The notes under the pieces were generated by a model. The model saw only the letters and a program-made list of their open reading frames with translations, did not search any database and was not told the DNA's origin. From positions 1-10,567 of the forward strand of contig JBOGDF010000196.1 in assembly GCA_050701635.1 (NCBI GenBank): a stretch of 10,567 bases of DNA. The letters are read 5' to 3'. Position 1 is the first letter of the stretch, and each line of letters begins with the position of its first letter. Source of the DNA: WHSM01 sp050701635. GTDB lineage: Bacteria > Actinomycetota > Actinomycetes > Mycobacteriales > Micromonosporaceae. The translations under genes and the position numbers were made by a program. Positions 6,831 through 10,567 of the stretch are shown piece after piece.

Positions 6831-8338
6831 CGAGGCTCCTCTCTGGCCCCCGATGCCAACGTGGCCGCGAGCGCGTCGCGGTCGACCTTTCCGTTGCTGG
6901 TACGGGGCAGGGCCCGTACCACGTGGATCATCGGAAGCGCGTAACTGGGCAGCGACGCCGCACAGACCCGGCGCAGCTGTGCCGGGGTGGTGGGGCGGCT
7001 GGTCACCACCGCGGCGACCAACCGGTTGCTGATCGCCTCGTCCGGCACCGCCAGTACGGCGGCCTCCCCGACCGCGGGGTGCGACCGCAGTACGCCTTCC
7101 ACCTCGTCCAGCTCCACCCGGTGCCCCCGGGTCTTCACCTGCCGGTCCAGCCGCCCGCGGAACTGCAGCAGCCCGTCGGGGTCGCGTACCACGATGTCGC
7201 CGGTCCGGTACGCCCGCCCGTCCGCGGAGCGCCGGGAGGTGAACCGCTGCGCGGTCTGCGCCGGGTCGTCCCAGTAGCCGAGCGCCACGGTGGGGCCGCA
7301 CACGTACAGCTCGCCCGGCTCGCCGGGCTCGGCCTCCCGCTCCGGGCTGGCCATCACGGTCACCAGGGTCTCGGGCGTGATCGGGCGTCCGATCGGCAGC
7401 GCGGGGCGGTCCAGGTCGTCCGGGCCGATCTCGTGGTACGTGCAGACGTTGGTCTCGGTGGGGCCGTACAGGTTGGCGTACCGCGCCTGCGGCGCCAGCT
7501 CGTACATCCGCCGCAGCGTGGACAGCGGGCACACCTCGCCGGCGAACAGCACCGTACGCAGGCCGTCCAGGCTGCCCTCCGGGGCGGAGCGGCTGAGCAT
7601 GGTGAGCGCGCTCGGTACGCAGTACAGCACCGTGGCCTGCGCCTGCCGCAGGAACGCCGCGAGCTCGCCGGGCAGCACCCGGGCGGCCGCCGGCACCGGC
7701 AGCAGCGTGGCGCCGGCTTTCGCGGTGGCGAACAGATCGAAGGTGGACAGGTCGAAGTGGATCGGGGCGTGCCCGGCCACCCGGTCGGTGGCCCGCAGCG
7801 CGAACGTGTCGACCGCCCAGTCCGCGAACGCGGTGGCGTTGCGATGGGTCAGCACCACCCCTTTCGGCGTCCCGGTGGAGCCGGAGGTGTGCAGCACGTA
7901 CGCCGGATCCTCCGGCCGTACGGTCACCGGGGTCGGTGTCACGGGCGTACGGCGGGCGCGGCGTACGTCGACCGTGTCGGTGCCGTCGACGGCGGCAGTG
8001 CCGTCGGTGATCACCGCGCACGGCTTGATCCGGGCCAGGATCGCGTCCCGCCGAGCGGCCGGGCTCGCCGGGTCCACCGGCACGTACGCCGCGCCGGTCT
8101 TCAGCACCGCCCACACCGCGACCACGGTGTCGGTGCCGCCTTCGAGCAGGATCCCGACCCGTTCGCCGGGCCCGGCGCCGGCCTGTTGCAGGTCGGCGGC
8201 GAGGGTGCCGGCGCGCCGCTCCAGCTCGGGGTAGCTGAGAGGTACGTCGGCGTCTGCGGGCGTGCCCGCGACCGCCACCTCGGCAGCGGCCGAGCCGGGT
8301 GCGGCCGCCGCGTCGAGGTAGTCCAGCAGTGTGGTCAT
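6827..8338 (-). CDS. pltF: L-prolyl-AMP ligase (PltF/RedM-type stand-alone adenylation enzyme)
   Basis: A 503-residue stand-alone adenylation enzyme that would activate L-proline with ATP and load it on the phosphopantetheine arm of the adjacent carrier protein. Core motifs in order: A3 LHTSGSTGTPKG (149-160), A4 HFDLSTFDLF (194-203), A5 NLYGPTET (289-296), A7 YRTGD (377-381), A8 GRLDRQVKTRGHRVEL (395-410), and A10 with the catalytic lysine at 484 in SNGKVDR. The A4 context HAPIHFDLSTFDLF is what I recognise from prolyl-AMP ligases of pyrrole pathways (PltF, RedM, CloN4). No condensation or carrier domain is fused, as in those homologues. The ATG at 8338 overlaps the carrier stop (ATGA) and there is no strong ribosome binding site, so translation is probably coupled. 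Proline specificity is inferred from family resemblance and from the neighbouring dehydrogenase and carrier. I did not extract a full ten-residue specificity code. Confidence 0.92.
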   Translation of the reverse strand: MTTLLDYLDAAAAPGSAAAEVAVAGTPADADVPLSYPELERRAGTLAADLQQAGAGPGERVGILLEGGTDTVVAVWAVLKTGAAYVPVDPASPAARRDAILARIKPCAVITDGTAAVDGTDTVDVRRARRTPVTPTPVTVRPEDPAYVLHTSGSTGTPKGVVLTHRNATAFADWAVDTFALRATDRVAGHAPIHFDLSTFDLFATAKAGATLLPVPAAARVLPGELAAFLRQAQATVLYCVPSALTMLSRSAPEGSLDGLRTVLFAGEVCPLSTLRRMYELAPQARYANLYGPTETNVCTYHEIGPDDLDRPALPIGRPITPETLVTVMASPEREAEPGEPGELYVCGPTVALGYWDDPAQTAQRFTSRRSADGRAYRTGDIVVRDPDGLLQFRGRLDRQVKTRGHRVELDEVEGVLRSHPAVGEAAVLAVPDEAISNRLVAAVVTSRPTTPAQLRRVCAASLPSYALPMIHVVRALPRTSNGKVDRDALAATLASGAREEPR

Positions 8339-8589
8339 GGCACCGCGACCCGCTTACCCGCCACGAACTCGGCGATCGCGCCCAGGCTGTGGAAATGCTG
8401 GTAGACGAGCTCGGACGCGTCGACCTCGATGCCGTACCACTGTTCGAGCAGGGTGCTCAGCTCGATCACCGACAGCGAGTCGATCACCCGCTGCGCGATC
8501 AGGTCCAGCTCGTCGGTCAGCTCGGCCGGGTCACCGCCCCAGCCGATCTCCTCGACGATGTAGCGCCGTACGTCGTCCTGCACAGTCAC
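8335..8589 (-). CDS. pltL: Type II peptidyl carrier protein (PltL/RedO-type)
   Basis: An 84-residue free-standing acyl/peptidyl carrier protein that would hold proline, then pyrrole-2-carboxylate, as a thioester during oxidation and halogenation. The phosphopantetheine attachment serine is Ser38 in VIDSLS (35-40). The motif lacks the GGDS of modular carriers, as is usual for stand-alone prolyl carriers. The acidic helix I and the helix II segment VIELSTLLEQWYGIEV (41-56) fit the four-helix carrier fold. The start is GTG (8589), overlapping the dehydrogenase stop (GTGA), with a strong GGAGG about 10 bases upstream on the minus strand. It has no fused thioesterase, unlike the Bmp1 carrier of marine bromopyrrole pathways, so no release enzyme comes with it. 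A phosphopantetheinyl transferase must be supplied from elsewhere in the genome. Confidence 0.92.
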   Translation of the reverse strand: MTVQDDVRRYIVEEIGWGGDPAELTDELDLIAQRVIDSLSVIELSTLLEQWYGIEVDASELVYQHFHSLGAIAEFVAGKRVAVP

Positions 8590-9743
8590 GCTGTCTCTCC
8601 TCCGGGGCGGGTACGGGCGATCAGGTCACGCTGGATCTCCGACGTACCGGAGTAGATCCGGGCGCCCATCGCGTCACGCACCATGCGTTCCAGTTCTGGT
8701 TCGGTGGTGTAGCCGGTGCCGCCATGCAGCTGGACCGCGTCCAGGGCGGTGGCCAGCAGGGACTCCGCGAGCTGCAGCTTGACCATCGCGGCGTGGTGGG
8801 GGCGTACCTGCCGCTGGTCGGTCAGCCACGCCACCCAGTACGCCAGCAGCCGGGCGTTCTGGGCGCGCAGCCGCGCGTCGGCGATCCGGTGCGAGACGGC
8901 CTGGAAGTCAGCCAGCGGCGCGCCGAACTGGCGCCGCCGCCGGGCGTACGCCGCGCACTGCTCGGCGAGCCGGTGCAGCACCCCGAGCGCGGGGGCCAGG
9001 ATGAACGCCCGCTCCGCGGTCATCGCCGCGGTGAACATCGCCATCCCGGCGCCGGGCGCGCCGAGCAGCGCGTCCGCCCCCACCCGGCAGTCGTCGAGCC
9101 GTACCTCCGCCATCGGGGCGGTACGCAGCCCGGACTTGTCGACGGCCGGACCGACCGTCAGGCCGGGCGCGTCACCCGGCACCAGGAAACCGGAGATGCC
9201 CATCGGCCCGTGGTCAGGTTCGGTGACGGCGGTGACCAGGAACAGCCCCGCCACGGGTGCGTTGGTGATGAAGGTTTTCACGCCGTGCAGCGTCCAGCCG
9301 TCCCCGGCGCGGATTGCGGCGGTACGGATCGCGGCGGCGTCCGAGCCGGCGCCGGCCTCGGTGGCGGCGTGCGCCCCGATCAGCGACCCGCCGGCCAGCC
9401 CCGGCAGCCAGCGCGCGCGCTGGTCCGGGTCGCCGAACCGCGCCAGCGGGTACGCACACGCCCACAGGTGCGCGCCGAGCGCGAACATCAGCCCGTTGTC
9501 GGTGCAGCTCTCGCCGAGCGCCTCGAGCGCGGCGACGGTGGTGACCGCGTCGTCGCCCCGCCCGCCGTACTCGCCCGGTACGCAGAGGCCGGTCAGCCCG
9601 GCGGTGGCGAGCTCTCGCCACGCGTCGTGGCTGAATTCGCCGGTACGGTCGCGGGAGATCACATCGTCCTTGGCGATACGCTGGCCGAGCTCGCGTACTA
9701 GTGACAGGAAACCGTCGTCGACGCCGCCGAGCGAGAAGTCCAT
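8586..9743 (-). CDS. pltE: Acyl-CoA-dehydrogenase-like prolyl-S-carrier oxidase (PltE/RedW-type)
   Basis: A 385-residue FAD enzyme of the acyl-CoA dehydrogenase fold. In this context it would oxidise L-prolyl-S-carrier in two steps to pyrrole-2-carboxyl-S-carrier. Visible family features are AATEAGAGSD (126-135), the flavin-contact segment KTFITNAPVAG (156-166), YARRRRQFGAPLADFQAVSHRIAD (266-289), VQLHGGTGYT (337-346) and YSGTSEIQR (364-372). The residue usually acting as catalytic base in medium-chain dehydrogenases (Glu in YEGT) is Ser365 here. Glu244 in TAERAF lies at the position used by isovaleryl-CoA dehydrogenases, and it is the likely base. I chose the ATG at 9743 because GGGAGG lies 7 bases upstream; the ATG at 9779 would add 12 residues and has no such site. 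It is the first gene of the operon, overlaps the carrier start by four bases, and faces the divergent HAD gene. Acting on a carrier-bound substrate, and not on CoA, is inferred from the neighbours. Confidence 0.9.
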   Translation of the reverse strand: MDFSLGGVDDGFLSLVRELGQRIAKDDVISRDRTGEFSHDAWRELATAGLTGLCVPGEYGGRGDDAVTTVAALEALGESCTDNGLMFALGAHLWACAYPLARFGDPDQRARWLPGLAGGSLIGAHAATEAGAGSDAAAIRTAAIRAGDGWTLHGVKTFITNAPVAGLFLVTAVTEPDHGPMGISGFLVPGDAPGLTVGPAVDKSGLRTAPMAEVRLDDCRVGADALLGAPGAGMAMFTAAMTAERAFILAPALGVLHRLAEQCAAYARRRRQFGAPLADFQAVSHRIADARLRAQNARLLAYWVAWLTDQRQVRPHHAAMVKLQLAESLLATALDAVQLHGGTGYTTEPELERMVRDAMGARIYSGTSEIQRDLIARTRPGGETA

Positions 9744-9750
9744 GCCTCTT

Positions 9751-9756
9751 CCTCCC
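9751..9756 (-). promoter_or_regulatory. Strong ribosome binding site of the operon's first gene
   Basis: The minus strand reads GGGAGG seven bases before ATG 9743, a near-ideal actinobacterial site. It settles the start of the dehydrogenase against the upstream ATG at 9779. Confidence 0.75.
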
Positions 9757-9841
9757 GTCGCAGGCGTCAAGTCCGGCATTGGCGTCTTTAGATGTGATCG
9801 GGTTCATGGTCCCTTGTGAGAAGTCGCTGATTCAACCTTCT

Positions 9842-9855
9842 TGACATCGATGTGA
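9842..9855. promoter_or_regulatory. Palindrome TGACATCGATGTGA, possible operator
   Basis: The inner ten bases ACATCGATGT are a perfect palindrome. With the next two on each side, 12 of 14 positions are symmetric. It sits about 100 bases upstream of the operon's first start codon, where a repressor or activator dimer could act. No regulator gene is visible in the window to match it. Confidence 0.4.
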
Positions 9856-9865
9856 CAGGGAACGC

Positions 9866-9876
9866 TCACGTCGTGA
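9866..9876. promoter_or_regulatory. Palindrome TCACGTCGTGA, possible operator
   Basis: A perfect 11-base inverted repeat, TCACG-T-CGTGA. Its centre is about 22 bases, roughly two helical turns, from the centre of the other palindrome, so the two could bind proteins on the same DNA face. Confidence 0.4.
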
Positions 9877-9937
9877 CTCTGGGTGATGTAAGGGGCGGCA
9901 AGCGAGACCGCTGCGTAACCATCCAATGTGGACAGTT

Positions 9938-9942
9938 AAAGG
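9938..9942 (+). promoter_or_regulatory. Ribosome binding site of the HAD gene
   Basis: AAAGG lies six bases before ATG 9949. An in-frame TAA at 9937-9939 immediately upstream rules out any earlier start. Confidence 0.6.
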
Positions 9943-9948
9943 TGGATC

Positions 9949-10449
9949 ATGGAGCTGGTGTCACCCCGGCCGTACGCCGTCCTGGATATCGATGCCACGT
10001 TGTCGGACGTACGGCACCGGGTGCACCACCTCAAGCGCCGCCCGAAGCGCTGGGACGCCTTCTTCGCCGGCGCCGGTGCCGACCAGCCGCTGCCGGAGGG
10101 GCTGGCGGTCGCGGCGACCCTCGCGGAGGACCACGACATCGTCTATCTCACCGGCCGACCAGAGCGGCTGCGCCGGGTCACGCAGCACTGGCTGGACCGG
10201 TACGGGCTACCCAGCGGCGAGCTGCTGATGCGCCGCGACGACGACCGCAGCCCGTCGGCGGCGATGAAGCTGCGCAGGCTGCGCCGGCTGGCCGCCGACC
10301 GTACCGTCGCGGTGCTGGTGGACGACGACATCCTGGTGTGCGAGGCGGCGGAGCGGGCCGGGTTCACGGTGCTCCGCGCCGACTGGGCGCTCGACGAAGA
10401 CACCGAGCCGACCCTGTTCGACGCCCAGGAGTCCGAAGGGCGTACCTAG
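9949..10449 (+). CDS. HAD-family phosphatase, polynucleotide-kinase 3'-phosphatase-like
   Basis: A 166-residue cytoplasmic protein of the haloacid dehalogenase superfamily, similar in layout to the 3'-phosphatase domain of phage-type polynucleotide kinases. Motif I is VLDIDATLSD (11-20), with nucleophile Asp13 and general acid Asp15. Motif II is YLTGRPERLR (66-75), starting the conserved TGRxxxxR segment, and it is followed by the WLDRYGLP segment (81-88). Motif III is probably Lys107 in AAMKLRRL. Motif IV is LVDDD (123-127). All four catalytic elements are present, so it should be an active magnesium-dependent phosphatase; whether it acts on nucleic-acid ends or on a small phosphate ester is not decidable. 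It has no kinase domain and is transcribed away from the pyrrole operon. I see nothing tying it to halopyrrole synthesis, and it probably marks the outer border of the operon. Confidence 0.82.
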   Translation: MELVSPRPYAVLDIDATLSDVRHRVHHLKRRPKRWDAFFAGAGADQPLPEGLAVAATLAEDHDIVYLTGRPERLRRVTQHWLDRYGLPSGELLMRRDDDRSPSAAMKLRRLRRLAADRTVAVLVDDDILVCEAAERAGFTVLRADWALDEDTEPTLFDAQESEGRT

Positions 10450-10567
10450 TGCCCTGCGCCAGAGATTCGCTTGCGAATTCCGGCGCCCAGCCGGCGCCTC
10501 GCGGCGTTGTCGTCGTCGCCAATACAACACCGGTATTGGCTCCTCCTCCGCCTTGCGACGCACCACC
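10450..10567. repeat. Hairpin-rich intergenic element reaching the right edge
   Basis: The 118 bases after the HAD stop contain several inverted repeats close together: GATTCGC...GCGAATT (10464-10479), GGCGCC-CAGCC-GGCGCC (10482-10498), and a perfect 8-bp stem GCCAATAC...GTATTGGC with a 7-base loop (10518-10540). CGTCG (10511-10515) can also pair with CGACG (10556-10560) to enclose the third hairpin. The first two hairpins could act as a terminator for the HAD gene. The density of structure resembles a dispersed intergenic repeat or a structured RNA and not coding sequence. The minus-strand open frame through it also runs antisense to the HAD gene. Confidence 0.5.

Larger units (their letters stand above)
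9744..9948. promoter_or_regulatory. Divergent promoter region between the operon and the HAD gene
   Basis: These 205 bases separate the first gene of the pyrrole operon (minus strand) from the HAD phosphatase (plus strand) and must carry at least the operon promoter. AT content is higher than in the genes. TTGACA occurs on the plus strand at 9841-9846 but has no matching -10 at 17 or 18 bases, and I could not assign a -35/-10 pair on the minus strand with confidence. GATGTGA occurs twice in direct orientation (9791-9797 and 9849-9855), and two palindromes are listed separately. Confidence 0.6.

Noticed and set aside
6831..8114. A fusion of an upstream region with the PltA-like halogenase (open frame from 8114)
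   Set aside because: The upstream part is the prolyl-AMP ligase in a shifted frame. ATG 6830 has a ribosome binding site and the halogenase N-terminus begins there with its FAD motif.
8586..9743. Fatty-acid beta-oxidation acyl-CoA dehydrogenase
   Set aside because: Its operon with a prolyl-AMP ligase and a stand-alone carrier, and the relocated catalytic glutamate, fit the pyrrole-forming branch better.
9744..9779. Upstream ATG (9779) start for the dehydrogenase
   Set aside because: It adds 12 residues without family resemblance and lacks a ribosome binding site, while ATG 9743 has GGGAGG seven bases upstream.
10207..10566. Minus-strand 119-codon frame at the right edge
   Set aside because: It is antisense to the HAD gene for much of its length and otherwise covers the hairpin-rich element; the Arg-rich product shows no domain.

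Overview
The window is very GC-rich, uses GTG and ATG starts with strong GGAGG-type ribosome binding sites, and is packed with long antisense shadow frames. It also holds an actinobacterial NIT-domain sensor kinase. Together these point to a filamentous actinomycete. The frequent CGTAC/GTAC words suggest Micromonosporaceae (Micromonospora, Salinispora or Actinoplanes relatives), but that placement is an inference from style and not from a marker gene.

Layout, left to right: (1) a minus-strand NIT-HAMP-HATPase sensor kinase running off the left edge (1-2146), with a 27-bp tandem repeat in its last visible codons; (2) a roughly 350-bp intergenic stretch (2147-2498) with two candidate promoters and a weak terminator; (3) a six-gene minus-strand operon (9743 down to 2499), transcribed in the order acyl-CoA-dehydrogenase-like prolyl-carrier oxidase, stand-alone carrier protein, prolyl-AMP ligase, PltA-like flavin halogenase, second divergent flavin halogenase, MFS exporter; (4) a roughly 205-bp divergent regulatory region (9744-9948) with two palindromes; (5) a plus-strand HAD-family phosphatase (9949-10449); (6) a hairpin-rich element at the right edge (10450-10567).

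The operon encodes the classical route to a pyrrole-2-carboxyl thioester. The ligase activates L-proline and loads it on the carrier protein, the flavin oxidase aromatises it to pyrrolyl-S-carrier, and the PltA-like halogenase chlorinates or brominates the tethered pyrrole. The second halogenase could modify the same or a later substrate, and the MFS protein could export the product. Four of the five gene junctions are 4-base start/stop overlaps, so the set looks translationally coupled. No ketosynthase, condensation domain, thioesterase or acyltransferase is visible to take the acyl group off the carrier, and the flanking genes look unrelated. This is either a compact, self-contained halopyrrole operon with an unknown release step, or a starter-unit module that serves an assembly line encoded elsewhere. 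The individual families are known; the arrangement and the second halogenase are the parts worth pursuing.
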